64,000 bases of DNA, taken from the NCBI GenBank assembly GCA_900239685.1, contig OENT01000895.1:1-64000 (forward strand). Direction: 5' to 3'. This document shows, piece after piece, positions 38,767-51,061 of the stretch. The notes under the pieces are model-generated. The model did no database searches and was not told where the DNA came from. It saw nothing but the letters and a program-made list of their open reading frames with translations. Origin of the DNA: Rotaria macrura. Taxonomy: Eukaryota; Rotifera; Eurotatoria; Philodinida; Philodinidae. How positions within the stretch are numbered: the stretch's first letter is position 1; each line of letters begins with the position of its first letter. Both the position numbers and the translations under genes were made by a program.

Positions 38767-41052
38767 TATTATTCGATACAGTTTTATGTTTTCGTGTATA
38801 TACGCTTTTTCTTATTTCTAATACATTTCTATATCGAAAGACATAATCTTCTTGTTTGATTACGGTGAAAGGAAGTTACTTTGAAGAATCCGACGATTAC
38901 ATAAAATAACTACGTATATCTGATTGTTCGTGAACATGAAGGAAGGTGATGATTGTCACCTTATGTGAGTCGTCGTATCTTATATTTTAGATTTCTTTTC
39001 TCATGATAATAAACGAAACAATCTATCGATGTTTAATCATCAAACAAAATGAAAAGGAAATGATTACCGATTGAATTCAATAAAAAGAAATTATATAGTT
39101 TTTTATTCTTTATCGAATAGAGACTTGTTATGAGAGCGGAACAAATATTCTTTTCAATGAGTTCACAGTGATAATGTTTATGACACTTTACTACAAAGAA
39201 AAGAAGAATAACCATTTCACTTGATTTATACAATAGATCGCTATTTTCCCACCGTTGCGCTTTAATTCATATATATTTGAACAGCATGAAACATGTATAC
39301 ATTCAGGTGCTAATCATCGTCATTATAATATATGTGTGTGCATGTATGCATTGTATACCAGCATATTTCTCTATTCTTTTCGCTTAAGTTGGATACTATC
39401 ATGTGCTTTTCTATTGAAACGAAAAGAGAGATTGATTATTCTCTCATTCTCAGCGTTTTCAAGCAACTTGAATGAATACTTGACGACAAGAAAAATGAGT
39501 AATTTAGAATTGATATATATGTATATATATGAAGTTGAATCGACCAGTTATTGTTCGATATTGGTAATGATGATCGGAAGGAGAGGGAGGAGAGGACAAT
39601 GAAAAAAAAATGCCAATAAAGTTCATACCTGATGGTATGCAGTAAACGAAACAGAAATATAAATGAACGGATGCACTTATTCGAAATGACAATCTACTTA
39701 AACATGTAAATCGATGAAAATTTCATCGTTGAATTACTTTCTAGCATGGAAATTATCATTAAATTTCTTTTCTTATGGTTAAACTATGCCTTCGTGCATA
39801 GTTTTATTCCTAGTGTAGTCATTGAATGACATCTTTTTTTTCTTCGTTTGTTTCTGATTAATCTTTCGTTCTAATCAATGAAAAATTGAAATAACTGATG
39901 TGCAAATTATGAAGAAATGATAGAAAAACAATTTGCTAGTCGTTACCTCATCCTACGTAACAGAGCACAAATCGTATGTTGACGTAAATTTAATTTATGC
40001 AATAGCTTTTCTCTATTAAGAAATCGTTTCTTTTTAGAGGGAAAACAATATCCATGAACAAATTGAGTTGGTCATATCGAAACGAATCGTAATTATACAA
40101 TGTATTTCATATCAATACTTGTAAGAAATGGATCAATGCACTCTGTCTCGGAAGGAAAAACCGCTGCTTTTAAGTTTTCTATCATAATGCATGAAGCTGC
40201 CAGAATTTTTTTTTGAAGCAGTCGTAGATTAGATATGTTACAACTTCCCAGACTATTATAATCATCACATTTCCGCAAGATATCGAACAGAGAAGAATTA
40301 TAAATAGTTCATATAGTAAATCCATAGGCTCATGAAGATCTTGATTGGATAGAATCAAGTTTTTCTTTCTGTATCAAAGAACTTGACGCAATACAAATTC
40401 CTTTATTCAGATTCAATATTTTTCATGCGACTAAGATGACTATTTTCAAAAATGTCGCTTCAGTGACAAAATGATTCTATCTGAAAATGTCGAATGACAA
40501 GAAACTGTGATTGACGATGTAGTTTCTTCAAAAATTTTGGTACGAACTTCTAGAAAGAAAGAGCAGAGAAGAAAAGAAAACATTTTATTCCATCTAGAAA
40601 GAGCACAATATCTGTTCGTACGAAAATATGACGGTGATCTTTCGAAAAACAACATAGAAGATGTTCGATTAAAAAGAATTGATGTCATCCATCTATCGAA
40701 GATAAGAGATCCAAAATTTATCTGAATTTTTAAGACTTTGACGAAAATAGAACTTTTTCTCAAGAAATTTTCTTTCGCATTCATAAGAAATTTTTAGAAA
40801 AAAAAATGTTCTCGTTGAATATTTTTCCGAGTATCAAAATGCATCGTAGTGTCTTCCATTAAATTTTACCAAATGAATTATCATCGACTGTGTTTGCTAG
40901 TTATCGTCAAATGAACTCTTTAAAATTTTTTAATGAATGATATTCTGTATATATGTTTGTATTTGAATATTAGACAGTTAAAACTCAAATTTTTTTTTCT
41001 TGTGAAAGACATTTTTCGATTGTAAATAATTAGTATTGCTATTAATGTTAAG
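38767..41052. other. Intergenic, nothing recognised
   Basis: Spacer between the HLH and homeobox genes, possibly regulatory for either. Open frames at 39.3, 40.1 and 40.5 kb are on overlapping strands without domains. Confidence 0.5.
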
Positions 41053-41825
41053 TTACTGTAATAAACTTTCAATATTGTATTTATGTTTAGTTAAATGGCA
41101 TTTTGATTGTTCCTTTTTTCCAATAAAATTATATAATGATGAACCACTTTTTGAATGTTGTTCATCGTTTAATGTACAGGAAGATATTTGTGTGATTGGT
41201 GACATTGGATGACGTATTATATCGGATATTGTTGTTTCATTGGCATGTTTTGATATGATCAATTGTGTGTTGTCATTTGAACTTGAACATTCACTTAAAT
41301 TATCATCATTTATTATACCATTCGTACGTTCTTTCGAGGTTTGATCAATAACTATTTTCTGTTTTTTCCGATATTTTGCTCTTCGATTTTTGAACCATAC
41401 CTAGATGAGAAAAATCATGTTTTATTTCTGCTTTTCTTTGTGTTCATGTAACATCTTGTCTTACTTGCACACGAGCTTCAGGTAAATTAGTGTAGAGCGC
41501 AAGTTTTTCTCGCATCACAATATCAGGATAATGAGTTTTAACAAAACATCTCTCTAATGTTTGCAATTGTTGAGTTGTAAAAGCTGTACGTGAACGACGT
41601 TGTTTACGTGGATGTCGAGAGTCCAAAAGAAATTCTACGAGTTATTTTTAACTTATGTCGAGTCACGAAAAGAAAAAGAGCGAAACAAATTAACGATAAT
41701 GAATTACCTGTAAATCGATCAGGTGATCCATGAAAAAATGGTGGGGCACTAGCACTAACAGATGACATCAATGGATTGACAAAAGATGATAATGATGAGT
41801 AATAGATAGATGCATATGGGTGCAT
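41053..41825 (-). CDS. dmbx: PRD-class homeobox transcription factor, DMBX type
   Basis: Three exons (41708-41825, 41465-41634, 41053-41400) give 211 residues with matching phases. The N-terminus [14 protein letters not shown] is short and aromatic. The homeodomain spans about residues 51-110: [19 protein letters not shown], then [20 protein letters not shown] and [18 protein letters not shown]. Lysine at homeodomain position 50 (WFKN) is the Otx/Dmbx/Bicoid type, predicting TAATCC binding. The run [30 protein letters not shown] is diagnostic of DMBX, a regulator of fore/midbrain development in animals. The second intron splits the homeodomain between Q46 and V47, a site common in PRD-class genes. 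The Ser-rich tail has [11 protein letters not shown]; a clear OAR motif is not seen. It appears intact, and shorter than vertebrate DMBX1. Confidence 0.9.
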
Positions 41826-43972
41826 TGTTTTATTTTTTCAAAATTATAAAGTGATCCTTCTCCTTGTAGATGTTTTTCTTTTTTGTTTTTTGCTCTTCTT
41901 ATTCTTTATTTCATAAATCCGTTGTGCAATTAAAATCATTCGATAACATTTTCTCGGATTTAGATGATACGTCGAACGTGCTGTCATTTAGATCTTTTCA
42001 TTCATATAAATTGGTTTTTTTTTTGCAATCATCAATTGATCATCCTGTTTTGAACTTAAATTATGAACAATGACAAAAACACATTCTCTTATGATTGTGT
42101 ATTGTCATTGTTATATAATTGATTTCTTTACTCGATGATAAACACGTGAGAAGAGGCTCAATTCCTTCTTATTGAAAGTTATGTGTCTTGGCTCTTTTTT
42201 TTTCCGCATGTTTAAAAAAAAGAAGCTGTAGGCTCTCTTCTCTATGATTGATAATCCTTAAACATTGTTTGACACGTTTTATCAACAATGAACTAAGAGA
42301 TTGCTGTGACTTATTGAGATATATGTAGAACATGTTGGAAAGAGATAAAATAAAAACGAACTAGAAGAAAGCAAAAGGAATGATAGAGAAGATTAACACT
42401 CAAAACTTACTGAAAGATTTTTCTTTTCTCGAATAGTATGATTTAAGAGTAGAAATCATACAAATTCGATTAAACACGTAGACGTTTAACCTAATAGATC
42501 AATAAAAAAAACATTTAAAGACATTCTTCTCTTCTGATTAGAAGAATCAAATCATTCAAAAGTCATTCATGATAATTGACATGTTCTTAACTTGTGTTGT
42601 TTTTTACAATGTATGTACTAAGCCTAAGTATAGGTCATCGTTAGCTGTGATATTCAGATCAATCTCAGATTGGCCTATATAAATCATGGATATTAATGTA
42701 GCTGAATTTAAAAACTAAATACGAGAGAAGTATCACAGCTGATAAATCGCTTTTCACTTGAGACTACGTGCACTATGCGCGCAAACTGTGATACGAGCCA
42801 TAGCTTTTGTGAAAAAGCTTCATACCCTTGATTTACTGTTGTGGTGACACCACTTCTTTGAAAGCAAGACTTCGTCTTTTCATGAACACCATTGTTTGTT
42901 TTCATAAAAACCAAAAAGATTGATACTCAAACTTCAATGTCAAACTTTTGTTTTTGTTCTAAAATAATAGTATGATTTCTATAAAGGTTAGATTAATAAT
43001 AGAAAAACTACACATTTATGATTACTACATTCTAGAATTCAAAAAACGAAAAATATCATCTAAAATACTGCTAAATGTAGTTCCTATGCGAATATTTTAG
43101 TTACCATCGTATTCATTCATTAGATGCATAATCTTTTCAATTTTAATTTGGAAATATTTGATCAGTTGAGAAGCTTTTGGTGTTGGTCATAGTTTAGTTT
43201 TGAATTTGAAATTTATATTGAATGCAACATCCTATAGATACGCTTCAGGACTTGGGAATGTGTATCTATCTGCTTTTTCATTGTAGTGGATATTTTGATA
43301 CTTGTTCGAACAAGTAATATCTTTATTTTGAACTTTTTATTTAATCAATATCTTTTAAAGGCTAATCAATTAATTCATATATATATGCTTGTAAAAATTT
43401 CATAAATTTTAAATGATTCCAGACTATAGCACTACCTGAAAAATGAACACTCTTTTAAGTATAAAGTATAATTAGGAGCATGGACTATGCAAAATTTAGG
43501 AATCCCATGAATTTTTGAAATTTAAATTAGAACAAGAAAACAGCTTGCATTTGAGATGTTGATATCAACATGACTATACACATTAGTTCTTACAATCATG
43601 GATGAGAGAAAAAATGTTTCCTATACGATTATTCACCAGGATTTATTACGAATGAATTTTTTTGTAACAAATAATCTTCACACTGATATATCGTTGCTAT
43701 TCTTAATGTGTGAGTCCTGATAAACACATAGAATAGTTATGCATGAAAGTATACAATCACACATGAACTAATATTATCTGTTAGAAACTTTATTATGTAT
43801 TTTAAATTCAAAAGCTTGAATATTGTTTGAGCATAGCTCTATTTCAATAAAATTTGCTTTACATCATAATTGAGTAAGAGCAATTTACTATTGATTTAAT
43901 TCAAGAGTTAAACATGATTTGATTTTATCTTGCATAGAAGCATTACAAGAAAAAGAAGACAAGAATAGGATT
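41826..43972. other. Intergenic, nothing recognised
   Basis: Upstream region of the homeobox gene and downstream of PTH2. AT-rich, with no exon chain, repeat pair or RNA seen. Confidence 0.5.
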
Positions 43973-45756
43973 TTATTGAGAGTTCACTATATCATCTGAA
44001 TTCGTTGTTGTTGATGTTGGCTGTTGTTCTGTTTCCATATCTTGTTTCTTTTTTTTCGATTTTGTTTGTTGTGTATTGACACCACTACACTTCAAGCAAT
44101 CATTCATTAGTTTTAAATGTCGTGTTATTGGATCCAATTGATTGTCGGTACCAAAAAGACCAAGACATGTGATTGATCCACTAGCTATTTCAGTTCGACC
44201 AGCATCACGAATAATTGATGTGACAATGGATTGATTTGTAGATGCACGTTGTTCAATATCCAATAGTTCTTCTAGTGAATTACTACGAACGACTATTTTC
44301 TTTTGACCTGTTATCCGCCAGAAATTTATACTCATCAGTCGTTGATCGAGAATTCGTTGATATAAGTCAACGGCAGAATGTGCTACCTGTGCTGCCATCT
44401 TGCCCGAGCTCATGGATAGTGAGCCATTAACGATGAAAAGCATTTTATAGGTCATCATGGTTTCGTCGGTTGTGTCTATGTTAGTTGGTATTACACTCTG
44501 AAGAGAAAATATATTTATATCTACAATTAAGTCTCATTAATTGCACATTAATGAAAACAGTGATTAAAAATCTGACGTGAAAAAATCCGGTTTTTTTTTG
44601 TTTGAATTTTAAAAGCGAATCCTTTTGTTCACTTTATTTTTTAGATATATGTAATTACTAATGAAAGCGAAACAGTTTATTCTTTTTTGTTTTGTCACTG
44701 AAGAAGTTCATATTGGTGATGATTGAACGGAAAAATTAAATGTTGAACAATCATATTTAATCACAAAAAATTGAACATTTCATCATAAACACAAGATAAA
44801 ATACATAGGGAAGAAAAGCGTGACTTTTTAACTTTGGCTATTATTGACACGCACTTAGTTATTGCTACGGTTTGAGTCTACTTGTGTACGTACTCAGGAG
44901 AATAAAATCAATTCGACTAATTATAGATTGACACAAAATGTGATGAAGACAATCTCTGGTGAATTGAACTGTTTNGAACTGTTTAAAACGCTGTAGTAAT
45001 GATTGTTAATCATAGGCCAATCATATTCTATTCAGTCTGAAAGTCTGACATACATTTCTTTGATCGTCGTTTCATGTGGTAATTGACAAACGGGAATTTA
45101 GAGAAATTCGTCTTTCAGATAAAATCATAGAGGGCATTTGAATTTTTTTCTGCTCGTATTCCGACCAATTCTAAGAATTAGAACCCGTCAGCATTATCAT
45201 TCGTAAATCCGAATTCATCATAAAGGACTTTGTAAATTATTAGGAAAAGTTATTTATATTTGGTTTTTGGTCTACGTTCAAGTACATCGGTTATGATCTT
45301 CTCGTGAAAGAAAAACACTCTGCAACATTCTATTCAATAAGTTTCGACAAGCGTCTTTGATTATGTTGCATCAAGTTGATATATTTCGAAAAAGTTGATT
45401 TTATCAAATAATATGGTTGAAAGAAAACAAGTATCAAACGTACCGATTCATACGAAACTTGCGTAGCCTGTTCTACACTAGCTCCGTTAGTTGATGTTAC
45501 TGATCCTGAAGCAAAAGAAGGTGTTTCACCAAAGACAACTGCGAGTGCATCTTCCAAACTTCGATTATTAACAATTCTCAAAGCCTGAAATTGAAATTTT
45601 CATGTCGAAAATAAGAAACAAATGAAAAACGAGAACCTGTCGAGCATCGTCACGATGGATACCCATTTCCATTAAACTCTTAAGGAATTCTTCATTTACA
45701 TCACTACTGGAATAAGAAGATGAAGCAGTTGCTGCTGGAGGACCTCCTTCTGCCAT
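43973..45756 (-). CDS. Peptidyl-tRNA hydrolase 2 with N-terminal UBA domain
   Basis: Three exons (45637-45756, 45444-45584, 43973-44497), phase 0 junctions, 261 residues. Residues about 20-62 are a UBA-type domain (EEFLKSLMEMGIHRDDARQALR and NNRSLEDALAVVFG), a ubiquitin-binding fold split by intron 1. After a Ser/Thr linker, residues about 102-215 are the PTH2 domain: KMLFIVNGSLSMSSGKMAAQ, VAHSAVDLY, WRITGQKKIVVRS and the signature DAGRTEIASGS. GKMAAQVAHSA and DAGRTEI hold the residues expected for catalysis. The enzyme frees tRNA from stalled peptidyl-tRNA. UBA-PTH2 fusions are known in invertebrates such as nematodes. The lysine-rich, Thr/Ser-rich tail is extra. The stop codon overlaps a canonical AATAAA. 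It lies 386 bases downstream of RUSC on the same strand. Confidence 0.9.
44975..44975. other. Assembly ambiguity (single N)
   Basis: One N sits between two copies of GAACTGTTT inside intron 2 of the PTH2 gene, suggesting an imperfect contig join or repeat collapse. It does not touch coding sequence. Confidence 0.9.
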
Positions 45757-46142
45757 AATAATGTTTTAAATCTAAAATAATTATATCGCCTTTATTAGTA
45801 TATTTAAATAGATTCATCTTGCTCAAGTATGATGCAATAGTGCCTTTCTTGTTTTCATGACATCATTGTATCATGCTTAGAATTAAAGTATATAATTTTT
45901 GTCGAGTTATTATTGAAATTCGAGTATTCATAAATAAACAAACACGCATACTAAGTCAACATAGTGTAAAAACATAAACGAGAATAGCAACCCACAAAGT
46001 TCGGACTTGAATATGTGCACGATAAAATACGGAATGATAATGAATATTGAAGCAGGAAAAAGCAAAAACAAAAAACAAAGCAATCACATATATTTTATAG
46101 GTTCAGATCTTTGAAAAGGAAAAAAGAAAGAAAGAAGTGTAT

Positions 46143-49100
46143 TCAATTGGGCGGAAGTGCCGTTGATCGATATCGGACCGATTTCGGCTTATCAACATTC
46201 AATGATGGACGTGGAATTTTCGACTGGAATGTTGTTGTCGTAGATGGTATTGCTCCAGTATTAGTTAATGCTGGTGGAGGTGATGGTGTCACAACTACAG
46301 ACGGTGAAATACCACGTCTTATTGTAACTGTTCGACTTGCATTGTTTAATTTTGGACTGGAAACAATAACTGGTTTATTAGTTGTTGCTGCAGCTGTTGC
46401 ATTAGCAAATACATTCGATACACGCGGCCGACGTGATGGAGTTGTTGTAGGTGCTGGTGATTGAGTTCCGATAGTCTGTGGTTTAGACGTTGGTAATTTA
46501 GCAGTGACGGCAGAAGATGTTTTCCGTTGTGGCTGTGTACCATTGGTTTTTGTGAATAAGGAACCAAGTTTACGTGACAATGTTGAACGTATTGTATCAT
46601 TTGGCTGAGCAGCCGGAGTAAGAGCCGTATTAATAGTATTTGTTTGAACAATTGGCTGTGTTAAATTTTTTGTTGTTCGTTTGGATATAGTCATAACCCA
46701 ATCTTTTGCACTGGATTTAGTTGAATGCGTTGTAATCATAGATGTATTTAATTGCTCTTCGATATTCGCTGGAATAGCATCGGGTTTATATACTAAACGA
46801 AATGCAAATGGAGAAAGTTTTTCGAGCTGAGCCATTATACGATCAAATAATTTAAATGTCATTGGAGTAATGGCTAGAATTAGAGCATCAGGATTTTGAT
46901 AATAACGTTGAAGTACTTCTTTTTGTTTCATAAAATGATAAAGCCAGTTGATGAGTTCATTTTTGCTACGATACAAAACAGACATAGAAGAAAATAATTA
47001 ACCAGATGAAAATAATTTAATTACTTTAATAAGTTAAAAATAAATGCTTGAAATTTATATGGCCAGTACAATGAAGCATTTTGAGCAAGTTTTTTTGCGT
47101 CACAAAATACTTGAAGAGCTTGTCCTATGAGAACAACGACATAAATTATAAAGGCTTCAGCTAAAAACCTATGCATTTTCATGTTACCATGATCAAGAGA
47201 TGCTTCAATTATTTTCCATAGAGTTATTTGTTTAATTGGTGGAAGATCTTTTCTTTGAGGTTTTAGGCCATGTTCCAACATATTTTGAAGAATTTTACAG
47301 AAATCATTTTTAAGTAGTTTATCGAATTGTATATTATTTTCATTGGTAAGAAAAAATGCCTGAAGCAAAAACAAAATCATCGATAAATGGATTGTTCAAG
47401 AGTAGATGTTTGTTTTTATTTCTTTTACTTTTTCTGATCGTTTTATTTCAAAGATAGATTTAACAATACTGCTAGTTTTTTGTAAGAGACCTAAACAAAT
47501 GAAATAGTTTAAATTTCATCAATTGAATTCCTTTTCTTTTACCATCAAGAAATGGATCATCAGTTGAGATGAGAGTTGTAGTCGACGCATTCATAGTTAA
47601 TGACTGCTCCGGAGTTTTATTTTCTTTATCATTTGAAGATATCATTTTATCAATTTGTGAATTAGATTTATTAGAATGAGCAGTTTTAGTAGTTACTACA
47701 GGAGATTCATCATCGGTTGGCATAATATTCACATGAGTATTTTCCATAATAGTTTGATCATCATCAAATTCCTCTGGCGGAGCAAGACTATCCGTTTCTT
47801 GTAAACGAAATTCATTTGGTGGACTTTCCGTAAATGAATGTAGGTGATGAATACGATCGACAACAATGACATCAGCTTGAAATAGCGATCAAACATTTTC
47901 ATTGAAATTCAATAGGATAAACACGTTTTGGAAATAACTTACTTTGACATCGACGCATTTCACCATAGCGTTGTGTTATTTTTCTTGTTAAAGTTTCTTG
48001 ATTTCCATGTAATGCTACAGTCAGATCATGATTATGTGATGTTATATCATCATTCATATTAATCGTTTCCGGTGCTGGATCAATTTTAATAGCTGGATTA
48101 CATGGCGAAATAAGATGTTTGGCAATGTTGTCTGAGAAACTAACGCTTTTCTTTGTTTGATTTTGTTGTTGATAAAGTGTTAGATCATGATCGGAACGAT
48201 GTTCACGAGAGAGATCTTGTAAAACATAGTTATTTATATTGTTTGATGAACCAGTCGTATGACTGCTCGATGGCCAAACATTATAGGTATCATTGCCTGG
48301 TGCATCAGCTTCTGAACAACGACGTTTCGTTGTAGGAGATGGTGAATCCTGAAAGAATATCACATATATTTATTATGAATGTTGTCATAGAACTGACGAG
48401 TCGAAAAAAGAAGAAAACTTGATTTGAGAAACTTGCTGAAGATTTGAAGTAATAGGTTTTTTCTTGAATACCCTCTATCACCTATTACAAGGTTAACATT
48501 CATGAGAACGATGACTTCATACAGAATACGAAACATCGAGCAGTTAAAGCATCACAAATTGTATATTGATAAGTTCTCGTATTGATATATGAATAACTTT
48601 CTCATTACATATCTTGAACATGAAATAGAACATTTTTTGAATGAAAACATCTGAAATTAGACTGGATAACAACAATCCTATTGTTGTTAGTAATAGCACG
48701 AAATTTGCATTTAACCATATAATCTCCTAGATATGTTGCTAACAATTTTCTGTGTATACTCAAGTTTCAAAATAATTCTATTTCATCCTCTAGCCCTGAA
48801 CGAATATCCTGAAAGCCGAGATTCACTATTGAAAAACATATCTTCTAACCCTATCTCTGGCTGGTGGAGGTAGAGTAAATACAGGCGTTGTTAATCCTCT
48901 GTCTCGTAGCATAGCTTGAATATCACATGAATTTGCTCTTGGACCATATTTGAGACAAGATTTCAGGTTTGATGCTTGCTGTTGTTGTTGTTGCGTTTGT
49001 TGGGGTTGTTCTCTTGGAAATGAAGAAGATGGTGGTAATTTCATTTTAATTATAGTTGGTGTTTCACTAGATCCATTAATTACTGCTGATGCTGGCACAG

Positions 49101-50762
49101 CAGCGAACGTTTTACGCAATTGTGGACTATAGAAAACACCCAATGGTTCAGTTGAATGTTTACTGTTTTTATAGCGTTTTATTGATTTTAATGTACGTGG
49201 TCGTTCATTGTCTTGTTTTTGTTGTTGTTGTTGATTTATTGGTGGAGACGTTATCGTATAATGAGTATTGATAGGCAGTGAAGGACTGGGCGGAATCATT
49301 GTTGTTGGTAAAGGGGATGCCGTACGAGATCTTGGTAATTCTTTAGAATATTGAGATATGAAGGCAAGATCAGGAAGAGATTTATTATTTGATGATGACG
49401 AAGTAGGTAATGGTGAGGGACGTGAAGGAATGACAAGATGATGAGGTGAATTCAAGCCGGCGTGTGTTGGAAGATAATTAATTGTTGATGTAGGCTGAAA
49501 ACGACTGTTCGTTTGACTGTTAGATGATGAATCTAATAGAATAGATGTTTGTATGGCTTGATCAGTACTAGAGTTTGTTTGTGATGATGACCTCTCAGTA
49601 GGAGTTTGCCGTTTCTGATGAGACGTTGATTTTGATTTCTCAGTCGTTACCTTTTCACCCGATATTGTCATACTATCAGTATTAGTCGGAACCATCGAAT
49701 CACTGTGCTGCCGATAATATTGAAAAGCACTACGTGGTGAAGATGATGAACCAGCCATTTGTGGTTTTTGTTGAAAAATTTTTAAGAGACTTATTGGAGA
49801 TTGCGGTCGAGTTTCTTTTGGCTCCATACCTGATGTTGTTCGTTGACTTTCTCTCATACGTCTCCATGAAGCCGACGATGATGAAGATGTTGTTGATGAA
49901 TTCGGGGAATTAATATTGTTATTTTTGTCATCTGGTACTTGCTGTTGAGGAGACAGCGATGTTGGTTGAGAATACGAGCGTGCAAATGTTACTTGTTGAT
50001 CCGTTGTTATTGGTATTGGTGTTTTATTTTCACGTTTTTCAATAGATTGTTCCAAAGCATTGATTGATGAACGCATAGACCAATCGTTCATATTGTTTGT
50101 TAGATTTGGAGCAAAACCATCATCAGAATAAGTTGAACTTGTTTGTGAACTAAAACGCAAATATTTTTTAAGAAAACCTATTTTTTCAGTAGAAAAACTT
50201 TAACTTACTCAGTTGTTCGATGTTTATGATGATGATGATGATGATGATGTCGGTGATGATGTTTATATCGATGAGGTTTATCGTTTTTGGATTCAATTTG
50301 TTGTGTTTTATCGGTACTGAATGTTAAACGATAATTAGCTCTTGTGTCATATTGATCATCCCATGTAAAACCACCTTCCTGATCATTGTATAAACTTTGA
50401 TCAGCTGGTGGTGTCTGTTGCTTTTTCATATCATCATTGTCAAATAAATCACGATGAGTTAAAAGACTGTCCATAGATAGATTTTCATCATTGTAACCAT
50501 CTATAGTACTTGCATTATTAACTAATGAAATACTTTTCACAAGAAAACTATCATCCGGTGTATCATCGATAGCCATTGCATGTGATGTTGTAACAGCTGA
50601 AAATGACTTAGTTATGAGTTCTTGTCGGTTGCGATCGCTTAGTATTTCATCGAAATTGTCAACATCAACCGTATGTTTTTCGAAATTTTTTATAAGTCGT
50701 TCAACATTTTCGAGATGAGCAGATGACGAAAGTAAGATCGGATTAATCGATGAATCGTTCAT
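46143..50762 (-). CDS. rusc: RUN-domain protein of the RUSC (NESCA/iporin) family
   Basis: Seven exons (50209-50762, 48850-50149, 47943-48348, 47543-47875, 47429-47490, 47025-47359, 46143-46965) with every phase matching give 1270 residues. The first 860 residues are disordered and Ser/Pro/Gln-rich, with a His run (about 170-182, from a GATGAT microsatellite), a Gln run and short conserved islands (SLPDLAFISQYSKELPRSRT; SCLKYGPRAN-like). Residues about 865-1050 form a RUN domain: GLLQKTSSIVKSIF, HGLKPQRKDLP, LWKIIEASLDHG, KFQAFIFNLLNKNELINWLY, LQRYYQNPDA and MTFKLFDRIMAQLEKLSPFA. HGLKPxRKDL and FxAFIxxLLN recall vertebrate RUSC1/2, adaptors in vesicle traffic and signalling. The C-terminal SH3 domain of vertebrate RUSC is absent; the tail is basic and Ser/Thr/Pro-rich. 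The 3' end of exon 2 uses a GTTAGA donor, the least certain junction. Confidence 0.85.
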
Positions 50763-51061
50763 GTTTCTAGCTGATCTATTGCTGTTTCTTTTTAGTAACT
50801 GCTGCTATGTGAAGATTGTTCGTAATGGCAAAGTGGAATGGCATGAGAACAGATAAGACAATGAGTCTAAAGCAAAAAAAAACACCAAGAATTTCATTAG
50901 AATAGAAAAATAGCTTCATTGTTTTGACATCGTCACGAAACATGAAACAAAAATAATAGTCATGTATATTCTTGTCAAAAAAATAAATATATAATAAGCA
51001 AGAAAATTTTCAAATACAAGAGACTACTTTGTTTTCAGAGCAACCAAAAAAGAACACTTAA

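Noticed and set aside
50221-50265. GATGATGAT microsatellite as an independent repeat
   Set aside because: It is coding, giving the His run in exon 1 of the RUSC gene.
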